Assembly (NCBI RefSeq): GCF_900141715.1
Contig: NZ_FQYK01000010.1
Coordinates: 1 to 64,000, forward strand
Source: Algibacter luteus
Lineage (GTDB): Bacteria > Bacteroidota > Bacteroidia > Flavobacteriales > Flavobacteriaceae
Reading direction: 5' to 3'
DNA length: 64,000 nucleotides
Below the pieces are notes generated by a model that was not told the DNA's origin, made no database searches, and saw only the letters and a list, made by a program, of their open reading frames with translations. Below are positions 17,496 through 26,906 of this stretch, in pieces. The number at the start of each line of letters is the position of its first letter. Positions within the stretch are counted from its first letter, which is position 1. The translations under genes were made by a program, and so were the position numbers.

Positions 17496-18803
17496 CTAAG
17501 AATGTTGTGGATTTTTAACTTTTAAAGCAGCTACAATTAAAAATATAAGAAACCCTAAAGTAATATAAGTTATATAACTATAAGACCCAAAAGTAGTAAA
17601 ACAATAGCTAAACAAACTAGGTGCAATAGCACTAGCTATAACAATAAAACTCATTACTTTACCTGTGATGGAACCTAAATATTTTCTTCCATAATATCGA
17701 GGCCATGTTACCGCATTTACAACAGCAAACAAACCACTAAGTAAACCTAATCCTATTATTAAAAGGTAAATCCCAATAGTATGCGACAAAAACAACAACC
17801 CAAATGAGGCCAAAACCCCACTAATAATCATAATGTAAATGTATATTTTGTGTTGAATATAATCGCTTAAAATATTACATAATGTAGATACTGCAATCGC
17901 TATAATAGATATGGGTAAAAACACTGCGATAGCTTGCGATTTGGTGTAATCCTGACTAGCAAAAATAGAAACCACATGAAATGTAAAACCTGTTATAAAA
18001 AAACTATTAAATGCTAAAATAAATCCTATCATCCAAAAAGCTCGGGTTTGTTTTGCTTCTTGTAGAGTAAAACTTGTTTCTTCTTTTTTAACCTCAAAGA
18101 TTTTGATTTTATCATCAAAACCATCAGGCTTCAAATTAAAATCTTCTGGCTTATTTCTATAAAACTGCAGGATACAAAAACTAAAAATAAACAAACAAAT
18201 GGCTATAATTTGCCAGCTAATTTCCCACCCATGATTGTCTATAAGTTTATTTATAAAAATTGGTGAACTAGAAAACCCTAGCGATACACCTATACTGCTT
18301 ATGGAGTTTACTTTACCTCTATTTTTATCAAACCAAATCATTATCATATTACGTGATGACATGGTTAGCACACCTTGACCACAGAACCTAATGAAAAAAA
18401 ATAATATGGAGATAAGTGCAAAGGGCACTACCCAAGAATCCATTTGTAAAAATTGTTTTATATTATTGCTAATAGTAACTGCAATTGAAAATAAAAGTAA
18501 CGATATCCCTAAAAAAATGGCAGCGAAAAAGGCAACAAATCTGGCGCCGTATCTATCAAATAATACCCCTGCTCTGGTTACGAAAAAAGCACTTAATAAC
18601 GTGCCAATCATATACGCATTGCTAAATTGATTTCTTGTTAAACCTAGTGCATCTTTAACAGGATCTGTAAAAACCGACACTCCAACGGTTTGACCTGGTA
18701 TACTTGCTAAAACGCCTATACTTCCAACAACCAGCACAACATAACCATAGAAAAAAGGAAATTTATTTGGATTAATAAACGAATACTGGTTATGTTTTGA
18801 CAT
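17496..18803 (-). CDS. MFS transporter
   Basis: A 435-residue major-facilitator carrier with about 12 membrane helices. The loop between helices 2 and 3 has the family motif form FVTRAGVLFDRYGARF (about 75-90). A central hydrophilic loop at about 220-250 (DGFDDKIKIFEVKKEE) divides the two six-helix halves. PSLFSYCF and the long glycine-rich tenth helix are compatible with the oxalate/formate-antiporter-like (OFA) subgroup or a monocarboxylate carrier. The substrate is not fixed by sequence. The ATG is 25 bp past the stop of the upstream-lying GT9 gene on the other side, so these two minus-strand genes could share a transcript. Confidence 0.87.
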   Translation of the reverse strand: MSKHNQYSFINPNKFPFFYGYVVLVVGSIGVLASIPGQTVGVSVFTDPVKDALGLTRNQFSNAYMIGTLLSAFFVTRAGVLFDRYGARFVAFFAAIFLGISLLLFSIAVTISNNIKQFLQMDSWVVPFALISILFFFIRFCGQGVLTMSSRNMIMIWFDKNRGKVNSISSIGVSLGFSSSPIFINKLIDNHGWEISWQIIAICLFIFSFCILQFYRNKPEDFNLKPDGFDDKIKIFEVKKEETSFTLQEAKQTRAFWMIGFILAFNSFFITGFTFHVVSIFASQDYTKSQAIAVFLPISIIAIAVSTLCNILSDYIQHKIYIYIMIISGVLASFGLLFLSHTIGIYLLIIGLGLLSGLFAVVNAVTWPRYYGRKYLGSITGKVMSFIVIASAIAPSLFSYCFTTFGSYSYITYITLGFLIFLIVAALKVKNPQHS

Positions 18804-18827
18804 GAATTAAATTAACTATAAGAGGTC

Positions 18828-19877
18828 TTAATTAAGAATGTTACCAATAGCCTTAAACCAGTCATCAATGTTGGTTTCATTAGTATTAAGCGCTACACTA
18901 CCATTACCATAAGAACCATAGATTTTGGTATTGGTTCTGGAGAAAAATCCAACCACGGGGACTAAAGAGGCGCTGGCTAAATGCATTACGCCGTTATCGG
19001 CAGAAATAAAAATACTGGTATTTCTAATAATGGCACCCATTTCGCGAATATCCTGACTGTAAAAATGTGGCGCTTTAAAATTTATCTTCGAAATGTTTTC
19101 TATTGGTAACATTTCTATGATGTTATAATTCGGATATTCTTTTAATAATCGAGAATATACATTCTCCCACCATGCTTCAGAATAACATTTGTTTCCCGTT
19201 GCATTGGTGTAAATACAGATGGTTTTCTTACCGTTATTCTTAATAATATCGTTTAATATGGTATTTCCTTTAGTAATTTCTTCATCGCTCAATTTTATAT
19301 CTAATACTGGCATTTCAGCCTCTGGTTTATCCAAACCTAGTTTGGTTAAATAAAATCTTAAGTTGTAAACGGGATATTTAGAAATATGCTCGTGGTCTAA
19401 ATAGGTTTCTTTAATGCTTTCATCAATATCGCCAAAAACTTTAATTTTTGCCTTAGCTAGTTGGGTTAGTAATTTCCCCGAAGACGAATTCCTATCGGCA
19501 TTAATAACCAAATCGTAAGATTGCTTTTTAATAGATAACCAGCTTTTGGCATATTTAAACACATTATCAAAAGGCTTTCGAGGTAATTTTATGATGTTAT
19601 TGATTTGCGTGTAGTTTTCAAACACCGGATGCGCAACTCCTCCTTTTACAAATAAATCGATAGTACAGCCTTCAAAAGTGTTAATCACTTCTTGAACCAA
19701 TGGTGTTAATAACAACTGATTGCCTAAACGATGATTAGGCCTAATGATAAGTACCGATTTAATTTCTGAAACAGCTATATCACCCTTTTTTGGCTCAGAA
19801 TAAGAACTTCCAATGTTTTTGGTAATGCTTCGCATAATGCTTCGCCTTACTTTATTTACGCGGGTTTTAAATTTCAT
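18828..19877 (-). CDS. Glycosyltransferase family 9 (heptosyltransferase-like)
   Basis: A 349-residue GT-B enzyme. KSVLIIRPNHRLGNQLLLTPLVQEV at about 41-65 is the N-terminal signature of ADP-heptose:LPS heptosyltransferases. The C-terminal domain carries ICIYTNATGNKCYSEAWWENV (about 222-242) and the donor-site segment FISADNGVMHLASASLVPVVGFFSRTN (about 288-313). It probably adds a sugar to the lipopolysaccharide core or O-antigen at the cytoplasmic face of the inner membrane. The exact sugar is unknown. A highly basic N-terminus (KFKTRVNKVRRSIMRS) precedes the fold and may bind the membrane. It is separated by 24 bp from the MFS gene downstream. Confidence 0.88.
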   Translation of the reverse strand: MKFKTRVNKVRRSIMRSITKNIGSSYSEPKKGDIAVSEIKSVLIIRPNHRLGNQLLLTPLVQEVINTFEGCTIDLFVKGGVAHPVFENYTQINNIIKLPRKPFDNVFKYAKSWLSIKKQSYDLVINADRNSSSGKLLTQLAKAKIKVFGDIDESIKETYLDHEHISKYPVYNLRFYLTKLGLDKPEAEMPVLDIKLSDEEITKGNTILNDIIKNNGKKTICIYTNATGNKCYSEAWWENVYSRLLKEYPNYNIIEMLPIENISKINFKAPHFYSQDIREMGAIIRNTSIFISADNGVMHLASASLVPVVGFFSRTNTKIYGSYGNGSVALNTNETNIDDWFKAIGNILN

Positions 19878-19936
19878 TAAGCAGCTGTTTAAATTTTAAT
19901 CGGTGCAAAATTACAAAATAAGATAGCATAATTAAA

Positions 19937-20785
19937 CTATGATTTACTTGGTTTTCCTTTATACACGGCATTAAGCACTAAACCTGAAATTATTAAGGCA
20001 ATAGCTAAAAGACTGTATAGAGTGTACACTTCGCTAAACAGCATCACGCCTAATAAAAGCGTAAAAATCACTTCTAGATATTTTAATGGTGCTACTTGGT
20101 TGGTTGCTGCAATTTGAAAAGCCTTCGTCATGTAAACCTGTCCGAAATACCCAAAAAGACCTAAACCAATGAGCATCAACCATTCAATACCCACCGGGTT
20201 TACCCAATTGTTTATTGAAAATGCGAGACCTACAATAGTGGATATCACCATGAAATAATTCACTACCACAACTGGATGATCGCCTTTCCCTATTTTACTA
20301 ATTACAATGTAAACTAAGCCACTAAAAATAGCCGACACAATGATTAAAAGTAATCCGTAGCTATCCAATTCGGTATCAAAACCTTTTAAAATTAAAACCC
20401 CTGCAAATGCCATAAAAAAGAATATCCATTGCATCGGTTTTATCCGTTCCCTTAAAAAGTAAATCGCAAATACGGCCGCAAAAATTGGCGCCATATAACG
20501 TAAAGAAACGGCGGTACCTATAGGTAAATATTTGGTAGACATAAAAAACAGACTCATAGAAATAACACCAACAATACCTCTTAAAAACAAGAGTTTACGG
20601 TTATTACCAAGAATAGGAATCTTGTTTCTTATTAAAAAACCAAAGGTAAAAAACAATGAACTTACCGATCTAAAAAATACAATTTGGAAGGCGCCAATAT
20701 CGGTTAAATGTTTCACAATGGCATTCATACAAGCAAAGGCCAAGGTGCTAATTATCATAAATTTTATAGCTTGTTTAACGTCCAA
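19937..20785 (-). CDS. EamA/DMT-superfamily transporter (second of a tandem pair)
   Basis: A 282-residue ten-helix carrier of the drug/metabolite transporter superfamily, made of two EamA repeats (about 1-130 and 140-275). Motifs such as FFRSVSSLFFTFGF and LKYLEVIFTLLLGVMLFSEV are family-typical. The ATG lies inside the end of the preceding EamA gene (11-bp overlap), so the two are translationally coupled. Family members export amino acids, nucleosides or drugs, but the substrate here cannot be told. Confidence 0.88.
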   Translation of the reverse strand: MDVKQAIKFMIISTLAFACMNAIVKHLTDIGAFQIVFFRSVSSLFFTFGFLIRNKIPILGNNRKLLFLRGIVGVISMSLFFMSTKYLPIGTAVSLRYMAPIFAAVFAIYFLRERIKPMQWIFFFMAFAGVLILKGFDTELDSYGLLLIIVSAIFSGLVYIVISKIGKGDHPVVVVNYFMVISTIVGLAFSINNWVNPVGIEWLMLIGLGLFGYFGQVYMTKAFQIAATNQVAPLKYLEVIFTLLLGVMLFSEVYTLYSLLAIALIISGLVLNAVYKGKPSKS

Positions 20786-21689
20786 TATATCGTGGTTTGA
20801 ATTTGCGTTTCGTATTAATAAAATAAACGCCAGTTAGTAAAATAACAGCTGCAATTATCGATTGCATTGTAATGACTTCGTTAAGTATCCACCAACCTAA
20901 AATTAAAGCTATAATAGGGTTTACATAGGTTGAGGTGGCTACTTTATCTGGAGATACTTCTTTTAGCAAATAATTAAAAGCTGTAAAGGCTATAATACTT
21001 CCAAATAAAATAAGCCCAAACATAGACCACTGCACATCGGCTTGCCAATCTTGAGGCATAGACCAAGGCTCATTCAGCACCAAACTGGTTAATCCCAATA
21101 AAATGCCTCCAGTAAGCATCTGGTAGCCTGTGTTTACAAAATGGTTTTTAGGTAATTCGGCGTTGCCAACAAAAATACTAGCATAAGCCCAACAAAGCAT
21201 ACAGGCAAAAATTAAAACCATGCCTAATATTTGCCCGTCTTTAGTAATCAATTCTTTTTGGCTTACCAGTAAAAAAATACCAATAAAACCCAGAACCACA
21301 CCAATGTACGACATCAGTTGTATGCGTTTCCCTTGTAAAACTCGCATCATAATAAGCACCACAAGAGGTTGTGCTGATATTTCTAAAGCCGCAAAACCAC
21401 TATCAATATATTTTAATGCTAAAACAGCAAGCCCGTTACCTAAAGTTAAAAACAGCAATCCAGCAATGGTGGCATTCATCAATTGTTTTTTAGAAATAGA
21501 GAGACTAATGCCCAAAACCTTGGCAATAATAAAAATGATGATGCTGGCGGTAAGAAACCGTATAGACGCTAAAAAGAATGGTGGTAATTGCGAAACCGCA
21601 ATTTTATTAAGTAAGTAAGTAGAACCCCAAATAACATAAATAGCAAAAAAGGCTAAAATGATAAGAATCGTTTTTCGCGATGCACTCAT
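20775..21689 (-). CDS. EamA/DMT-superfamily transporter (first of a tandem pair)
   Basis: A 304-residue carrier with ten predicted helices and two EamA repeats. It opens with IYVIWGSTYLLNKIAVSQLPPFFLASIRF, a RhaT/YedA-like signature with the WGSTY motif of helix 1. The second repeat ends LGWWILNEVITMQSIIAA and a basic tail, KRKFKPRYIGR. It overlaps the next EamA gene by 11 bp. The two proteins differ clearly in sequence, so this is not a recent duplication. They may act as separate exporters rather than a heterodimer, but that is not settled by sequence. Confidence 0.88.
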   Translation of the reverse strand: MSASRKTILIILAFFAIYVIWGSTYLLNKIAVSQLPPFFLASIRFLTASIIIFIIAKVLGISLSISKKQLMNATIAGLLFLTLGNGLAVLALKYIDSGFAALEISAQPLVVLIMMRVLQGKRIQLMSYIGVVLGFIGIFLLVSQKELITKDGQILGMVLIFACMLCWAYASIFVGNAELPKNHFVNTGYQMLTGGILLGLTSLVLNEPWSMPQDWQADVQWSMFGLILFGSIIAFTAFNYLLKEVSPDKVATSTYVNPIIALILGWWILNEVITMQSIIAAVILLTGVYFINTKRKFKPRYIGR

Positions 21690-21732
21690 ACTGGCCTTTC
21701 TTGTTAAAAGTTATTAAGTATTTAAAAAGTAA

Positions 21733-22185
21733 TTAGATTTTCTTAACCCTAACGGCATTCATGCCCTTTTGTCCACGCTCTAATTCGTAAGTTACCTTAT
21801 CGTTTTCCTCAATAGGCTCAAGCGTACCGCTTACATGCACAAAATATTTCTCTTGGTTAATGCTGTCTATAATAAAACCAAAACCTTTAGAGTGGTCAAA
21901 GAAAGATACTTTACCCTCTTTTGCAGCTGGTTCCTCCTCTTCTCTATCCTCTTTTTTAGGAATTCCAAGTTCTATACTTTCAGCTTCAACTTTTTCTCGC
22001 AATGCAGGATCTGGTGGCGTATCGGTTAAATTTCCATTAAAATCAACATAAGCAAACTGGATACCCTGTGGGTTTTCCTTAGCTTCAGCTCTTCTAGCTT
22101 CTTTCTTTTTTTGCTTTTCCTCTCTCTTCTTTAAACGTTTTTTCTCTTTTTCAATTTTGTTAAATGTAACTTGCGATTTTGCCAT
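21733..22185 (-). CDS. Cold-shock-domain protein with charged N-terminal extension
   Basis: A 150-residue RNA-binding protein. The C-terminal about 65 residues form a cold-shock domain: GKVSFFDHSKGFGFIID contains RNP1-like KGFGFI, and KYFVHVSG is the RNP2-like FVH segment. The domain ends with the usual GQKGMNAVRV. The N-terminal half is a Lys/Glu/Arg-rich helix (KIEKEKKRLKKREEKQKKKE) that likely binds nucleic acid or the ribosome. A middle segment, NPQGIQFAYVDFNGNLTDTPPDP, is seen in related Bacteroidota proteins. An AGGAG string sits about 10 bases before the ATG, unusual in this low-Shine-Dalgarno genome. The role is probably RNA chaperoning. Confidence 0.9.
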   Translation of the reverse strand: MAKSQVTFNKIEKEKKRLKKREEKQKKKEARRAEAKENPQGIQFAYVDFNGNLTDTPPDPALREKVEAESIELGIPKKEDREEEEPAAKEGKVSFFDHSKGFGFIIDSINQEKYFVHVSGTLEPIEENDKVTYELERGQKGMNAVRVKKI

Positions 22186-22318
22186 AGTTTAATACTCCTA
22201 CTCGGTTTTAAAATTTATAAGTTGTAAAGATACGCTTAAAATTCCTGATGCTATAATATTCAGCCCATTAATAGTTTATTCACTTAATAATCAGTTATAC
22301 CGTATCGTTAAGTGTTTT

Positions 22319-22441
22319 TTAGGTCGCCTGTCTGCCGGCAGGCAGGTTACCACAAGGGTCGGGCTTTCACTACTCGCTTCCTCCTGTGTCGGCGAGCTCA
22401 AACAAGCCGTTCAATCCCTAACGCGGTTCAATGGCAACGAC
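22319..22441 (+). repeat. Intergenic repeat, copy A (with CCTGTCTGCCGGCAGGCAGG palindrome)
   Basis: About 120 bp, much richer in G and C than its surroundings. It contains a 20-bp palindrome at 22327-22346, then CACAAGGGTCGGGCTTTC and CAATCCCTAACGCGG. The same order of blocks is found at about 49372 and 63701. Copy A differs in its middle part. It lies between divergent genes. Confidence 0.7.
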
Positions 22442-22540
22442 CTCATTTACATAAAATTCAAATCGTTTTAAAACATTTCAAAAACATATCATTTTGTTTA
22501 TCTTGCATGAGTTCGTCACAATTATTTCAAATGCTACACC

Positions 22541-23014
22541 ATGAAAAAACTAGTCGTAATTTTAGCTATCTTGCTCCCCTTTTTTGTTTCTGCTCAAAAT
22601 GCCAATTATCAAATAAGCTCCTATTTAAGTGAAGGCATTAAAGCCCCAAACACGTATCATATAGGCGATGCTTGGTTAAATTTTTTAGTTGAAGCAGACA
22701 ACAATTTTAATCAAAACATTACACAAGCTACTTTTAGAGCCAACTCCACTTTAGATTGGCATAAACACGCTACAACACAAATTATTATAGTGGTTGAAGG
22801 CGTAGGTTACTATCAAGAAAAGGGTAAAGAACCCATTATCATAAAAAAAGGCGATGTGGTGAACTGTAAGAAAGATACCGAACATTGGCATACAGCTTCA
22901 GCCAAAAGTTCTGTTTCCTATATCGCAATTTATGGTAATCAACCAACCATATGGACCGAGAAACTTACTCAAAACTATTACGACAGTGTTGCCCTGAAAT
23001 TGGAGGGTGAATGA
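22541..23014 (+). CDS. Secreted cupin-domain protein
   Basis: A 157-residue protein with a signal peptide (1-18, ending FFVSAQ) and a single cupin barrel. The metal-site motifs are STLDWHKHATTQIIIVVEGVGYYQEKG (about 66-92), giving the first two His and Glu-like positions, and KKDTEHWHTASAKSSVSYIAI (about 112-132), giving the last His. It resembles the (R)-mandelonitrile-lyase/DUF861-type cupins, often annotated as carboxymuconolactone-decarboxylase-associated cupins. Without a partner gene its substrate is open. Export to the periplasm is clear from the N-terminus. It ends 19 bp before the stop of the convergent helicase gene. Confidence 0.85.
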   Translation: MKKLVVILAILLPFFVSAQNANYQISSYLSEGIKAPNTYHIGDAWLNFLVEADNNFNQNITQATFRANSTLDWHKHATTQIIIVVEGVGYYQEKGKEPIIIKKGDVVNCKKDTEHWHTASAKSSVSYIAIYGNQPTIWTEKLTQNYYDSVALKLEGE

Positions 23015-23033
23015 AAATAAAATTCAGAAAACC

Positions 23034-24593
23034 TTAATCTTCCGGAGGATAACCATGAATTTGTTCAAAAACTTCATCGAAGTTTGAACGCAAATACGAG
23101 TTGAGTTTCTTGCGGTAATCGCCTTTTAGCCATTCCACAAAGTTAAATGTACTTTTACTAATACACTTGGTATAACGCTGGATTCTAAAGTCGATATCGT
23201 CGCCCAATTGTTTCGCTAAGGCAATAGCATCGTAAACATCTTCGCTGTTTTCAATACATATTTTACCGTGTTGCTCAATAGAACGTTCCAACACTACTTT
23301 TGATGATTCACCGGCTCTAATAGAATCGACATACACTTTCTGAATATCAAAATGTACGTCTTCAGATTTTGCGAACTGTGCACGCAACTCATCGGGCATT
23401 TCATATCTAAAATTGCTTTCTAACTCTTCATCACTTAAAATAGCATCTAAGTAATAGTTAGGCGATTTAAAGATGCGTTGCCAATCCAGATTATCGCCCC
23501 AAGGGCCAAACCTATGGAAATTGTTTCCTAAATCGACAACCGTAAACGATTTTTTATCTTTTAAAATACGCGACCCACGACCAATCATTTGGTAATACAG
23601 GGTTAACGATTTGGTTGCTCGGTTTAAAATGATACTTTCAACAGTTGGTTCATCAAAACCAGTGGTTAAAATACTAACCGATGTTAAAATGGCATCTGGG
23701 GTTTTCTTAAACCATTTTAGTATCATGGCGCGCTCTTTTTTAGTATTGGTATTATCTAAATGCGCTACAGGATAACCTGCTCTTCTAAAGGTATCGTAAA
23801 CATGTAAAGAGGTGTTGATTCCGTTATTAAATATTAATGTTTTTTTACCTTTCGAACGTTCTTCGTATGCTTGTAATAACTTGGATAGCATGTCGTTATC
23901 GGTATACAAGTCTTCCGATGATTTAACGGTGTAATCACCATTGGCTCCAACAACTAAAGAAGTTAATCCCACGTTATAAGTGTACATTTCGGCGCGTGCT
24001 AAAAAGCCATTTTCAATCAATGATTCTATGCTTTCACCAACAATTAACTCATCGTAATTATCGGTCATGGGCAATTCAATACTCGAACTTAAAGGTGTTG
24101 CAGTAACTCCTAAAATAAACGACTGACTAAAAAACTTAAAGAGTTTGGTAAACGAGTTGTAGTGTGCCTCATCAATAATAACTAAACCAATATCAGAAAT
24201 ATCAAGCTTATCATCATTCAATCGGTTGTTTAACGTTTCAACCATAGCCACAAAACAACTGTAATCTGCTTGGTCGCTTAAATCGGCTTTACTATCTACA
24301 ACCTTGTTATGTACACCAAATTCTGTGAGCATGTTTGAGGTTTGCTTACACAATTCTATACGATGTGTCATCACCAATACTTTCTTTTGATGATGCTTTA
24401 AATATTGTCTAACGATTTCTGAGAAAATTACCGTTTTACCACCACCTGTTGGTAATTGATACAGTAAGTGATAATCTTCTGGTGATTCTTCAAAAGCAGT
24501 AAAAATTTTATCAATGGCACCTTTTTGGTAGCTGTATAAACTTTTGCCTTCTGCTCTTTCTTCTAATTCTAATTCTGCTTTCGTTATCGACAT
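23034..24593 (-). CDS. DEAD/DEAH-box (SF2) helicase
   Basis: Superfamily-2 ATPase. The frame is open to 24647, but the ATG at 24593 (protein MSITKAELELEE) is preferred because the 18 extra residues are basic and unlike family starts. This gives about 519 residues. Motifs from the preferred start: Walker A LPTGGGKT (about 48-55), DEAH box VIIDEAHYN (about 138-146), TATP motif III (VTATPLSS), and the C-terminal motif VI YYQMIGRGSR. The last about 130 residues form an extra helical domain with no hit I can name. It resembles the helicase often annotated as ATP-dependent helicase RadD or YejH-like. The role is probably repair of DNA or restart of replication. Confidence 0.86.
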   Translation of the reverse strand: MSITKAELELEERAEGKSLYSYQKGAIDKIFTAFEESPEDYHLLYQLPTGGGKTVIFSEIVRQYLKHHQKKVLVMTHRIELCKQTSNMLTEFGVHNKVVDSKADLSDQADYSCFVAMVETLNNRLNDDKLDISDIGLVIIDEAHYNSFTKLFKFFSQSFILGVTATPLSSSIELPMTDNYDELIVGESIESLIENGFLARAEMYTYNVGLTSLVVGANGDYTVKSSEDLYTDNDMLSKLLQAYEERSKGKKTLIFNNGINTSLHVYDTFRRAGYPVAHLDNTNTKKERAMILKWFKKTPDAILTSVSILTTGFDEPTVESIILNRATKSLTLYYQMIGRGSRILKDKKSFTVVDLGNNFHRFGPWGDNLDWQRIFKSPNYYLDAILSDEELESNFRYEMPDELRAQFAKSEDVHFDIQKVYVDSIRAGESSKVVLERSIEQHGKICIENSEDVYDAIALAKQLGDDIDFRIQRYTKCISKSTFNFVEWLKGDYRKKLNSYLRSNFDEVFEQIHGYPPED

Positions 24594-24812
24594 ACTTAAT
24601 TTTTTGCAACGTGCAAAAATAACACCTTTTAAGCGTTTATTGAGCATGTTTAACGGGAAATTATCAAACTAATGTTAACAGTTATTGATTTTTTGTATTC
24701 AATTTTTTAAAAGTTTTTTTAATATAATTGGGCTAAACTATTGACGTACAATTCGTTTTAGATTTATCTTGTAGAACTCATAAAAATCTTTAGGCTTTAA
24801 AAAAGGAATTAA

Positions 24813-24820
24813 TACATTTG
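24813..24820 (+). promoter_or_regulatory. -7 element TACATTTG before the aldo/keto reductase
   Basis: Exact TAnnTTTG match 20 bp upstream of the ATG. The -33 region reads TTAG rather than TTTG. Confidence 0.4.
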
Positions 24821-24840
24821 TTTAAATTAAATCGATAGGC

Positions 24841-25854
24841 ATGCAAAATCAAGACAAATCTCAAGAAAATAGCTATGTAGCTAATGAAAGCAGATACGAT
24901 ACTATGACGTACAAACGTACTGGAAAAAGTGGTGTACTTTTACCTGCTATTTCGCTTGGTTTATGGCATAACTTTGGTTTTGTGGATGATATTGAAAATG
25001 GAAGAGACATTTTAAGAACCGCTTTCGATTTAGGTATCACGCATATTGATTTAGCCAATAACTACGGTCCGCCTCCAGGATCTGCCGAAACCAATTTTGG
25101 AACTATTTTAAAGCAAGATTTTAAAGCATATCGCGATGAATTGTTTATAGCCACAAAAGCTGGTTATGGTATGTGGCCTGGGCCTTATGGCGATTTCGGG
25201 TCTAGAAAATATTTAATTTCGAGTTTAGACCAAAGTTTAAAACGCATGGGATTAGATTATGTTGATGTGTTCTATCATCACCGTTACGATCCTGATACAC
25301 CACTAGAGGAATCTATGGGTGCGCTTGCTGATATTGTGCGACAAGGAAAAGCGTTGTACGCTGGTATTTCTAATTATGGACCTGATGAAACCCAACGAGC
25401 TGCAAAGCTTTTAAAGGACATGAATGTGCCGTTTATTTTAAATCAAGCCAGATACTCCATGTTTGACCGTTGGGTTGAAGACGGACTTCTAGATACGTTA
25501 AACACGCATGGTGTTGGTTGCATTGCGTATTCGCCTTTAGCACAAGGGATGCTTACCGATAAGTACTTAAACGGGATACCTAAAAACTCCCGTGCGGGTA
25601 ATGAGTCTGTATTTTTGAATGCCGATATTGTTCAATCTAACATTAGTAAAATTCAAAGTCTGAATGAAATCGCTCAAAAACGCGGACAAAAATTATCACA
25701 AATGGCAATTGCTTGGATTTTAAGACAACCTGAAGTTGCTTCGGTATTAGTGGGCGCAAGTTCTTCAAAACAATTGAAAGAAAATGTAAAATCTTTAGAT
25801 TGTTTAGATTTTTCTCAAGACGAATTGCAAAAGATTGAAGAGATCGTTACATAG
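24841..25854 (+). CDS. Aldo/keto reductase, YghZ/Kv-beta type
   Basis: A 337-residue TIM-barrel NADPH reductase. The catalytic tetrad is recognisable as Asp in ITHIDLANNYG, the following Tyr, Lys in IATKAGYGMWPGPYG, and His in DVFYHHRYDPDTPLEE. The C-terminal VLVGASSSKQLKENV binds NADPH. YghZ-like proteins reduce L-glyceraldehyde 3-phosphate and methylglyoxal in E. coli, and AYSPLAQGMLTDKYLNGIP is typical of that branch. The gene has its own -7 element and appears monocistronic, since the next gene is convergent and ends 7 bp away. Confidence 0.9.
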   Translation: MQNQDKSQENSYVANESRYDTMTYKRTGKSGVLLPAISLGLWHNFGFVDDIENGRDILRTAFDLGITHIDLANNYGPPPGSAETNFGTILKQDFKAYRDELFIATKAGYGMWPGPYGDFGSRKYLISSLDQSLKRMGLDYVDVFYHHRYDPDTPLEESMGALADIVRQGKALYAGISNYGPDETQRAAKLLKDMNVPFILNQARYSMFDRWVEDGLLDTLNTHGVGCIAYSPLAQGMLTDKYLNGIPKNSRAGNESVFLNADIVQSNISKIQSLNEIAQKRGQKLSQMAIAWILRQPEVASVLVGASSSKQLKENVKSLDCLDFSQDELQKIEEIVT

Positions 25855-25860
25855 TAACTA

Positions 25861-26532
25861 TTATTCCTTTATAATTCGAATAGTCACTTTAACGCCTGCA
25901 GAAAGCGGCCATATTTTACCTGTGATAAGGTTTCTCTTATCATCGATAATTTTATACTCAGCCGTATTAGGAATCGAAAAGCCTTCATTAATGGCTAAAA
26001 ACTGAATTTTATTAACGCCTTTGTTTAATTTAAGCTTAAAACCTTGAAAACCTGAAGTAAGTAACACTCTAGGTTTGTAAAAATCGCCATCAATTAAAAT
26101 ACCTATAACATCAGCATCTTCGGCACCCCAATCTCGGTAATAGATTTCAATAAAATCAGAATCTGTTCTGTAATCTCCCCAATTCGCATCTTCGTTTAAG
26201 CCTGCATAAAGTCCGTGACCTTCGGGTTTTACTTCATTTTCAATCTTTTTAAGATTTTTAGAGTATAATTCCCCAGGATTACCAAATTCTTCTTTCGGAA
26301 ACATTGAAAATTCCTTTTTAGGCATGTCGAGTGTTGGAGATACTTTTGGATTGTTCATCCCTAAAGTCGTATTGTTTTCTATAGGTTTTGATGGTGTTAA
26401 TGGACTCGCATCTGTAGAATCTTTTTCAGCTTCTATAGCAGGTATGGCAATAGATTTTTTTCTAGAATCTATTTGAGCCTGCACAGCTATTGAAAAAAAT
26501 AGCATAACTAAACATAACACATAAGGTTTCAT
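25861..26532 (-). CDS. Exported protein of unknown function
   Basis: I do not recognise a named family. The frame is open to 26562, but the ATG at 26532 (MKPYVLCLVMLFFSIAVQAQ) gives a canonical signal peptide. After cleavage comes a Pro/Ser-rich, low-complexity stretch of about 90 residues. A C-terminal beta-rich domain of about 110 residues follows, with SDFIEIYYRDWGAEDADVIGILIDGD and GFQGFKLKLNKGVNKIQFLAINEG. The end reads GVKVTIRIIKE. The C-terminal part looks like an immunoglobulin-like or secretory beta domain. It ends 7 bp from the aldo/keto reductase stop (convergent). Confidence 0.75.
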   Translation of the reverse strand: MKPYVLCLVMLFFSIAVQAQIDSRKKSIAIPAIEAEKDSTDASPLTPSKPIENNTTLGMNNPKVSPTLDMPKKEFSMFPKEEFGNPGELYSKNLKKIENEVKPEGHGLYAGLNEDANWGDYRTDSDFIEIYYRDWGAEDADVIGILIDGDFYKPRVLLTSGFQGFKLKLNKGVNKIQFLAINEGFSIPNTAEYKIIDDKRNLITGKIWPLSAGVKVTIRIIKE

Positions 26533-26819
26533 CAATGGTAAAATATTTAATCTGTTGTTCATGCCGCTTCAAAGATATTATTAATCTTTTACGAATCAAT
26601 TGATACACTCATTTTTCTAAATCGGTAAAAGCAAAAACTATTCCTAAATGACTTTAGATGCAAAAATATTAAATTACTTGTGCCCTACTTCCTCGTAAAA
26701 ACGTTAAATCTTGTTAATATATTACTTTGTTATACATAGTACTGTAACAAAATAATATTATGCTCGTCTACTTGGTATAATCAATAAAATAATTATTCAT
26801 CAATTAAAAATCAAAAATC

Positions 26820-26906
26820 ATGAGAACTTTAAACAACAATCAAATTACAGGAACATTACAAGGATCAAAAAGCCACGAATGGAACACAAAAAGACGTTAC
26901 AGATAA
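26820..26906 (+). CDS. Candidate 28-residue small protein with stop inside a hairpin
   Basis: ATG at 26820, 28 codons, TAA at 26904-26906. The peptide begins MRTLNNNQITG and ends WNTKRRYR, so it is basic. The stop lies in the loop of a perfect 13-bp hairpin, AAAAAGACGTTAC / GTAACGTCTTTTT. The arrangement would let translation of the ORF affect the hairpin, or the hairpin may simply be its terminator. Only the ORF and hairpin are seen. Expression is inferred. Confidence 0.35.
   Translation: MRTLNNNQITGTLQGSKSHEWNTKRRYR

Noticed and set aside
18828-22185. Polysaccharide synthesis cluster around the GT9 gene
   Set aside because: The neighbours are an MFS carrier, EamA carriers and a cold-shock-domain protein; no other glycosyltransferase or flippase is present.
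24594-24647. Upstream ATG extending the SF2 helicase by 18 residues
   Set aside because: The extension is basic and unlike related helicases; the ATG at 24593 gives a typical start, though this is not proven.
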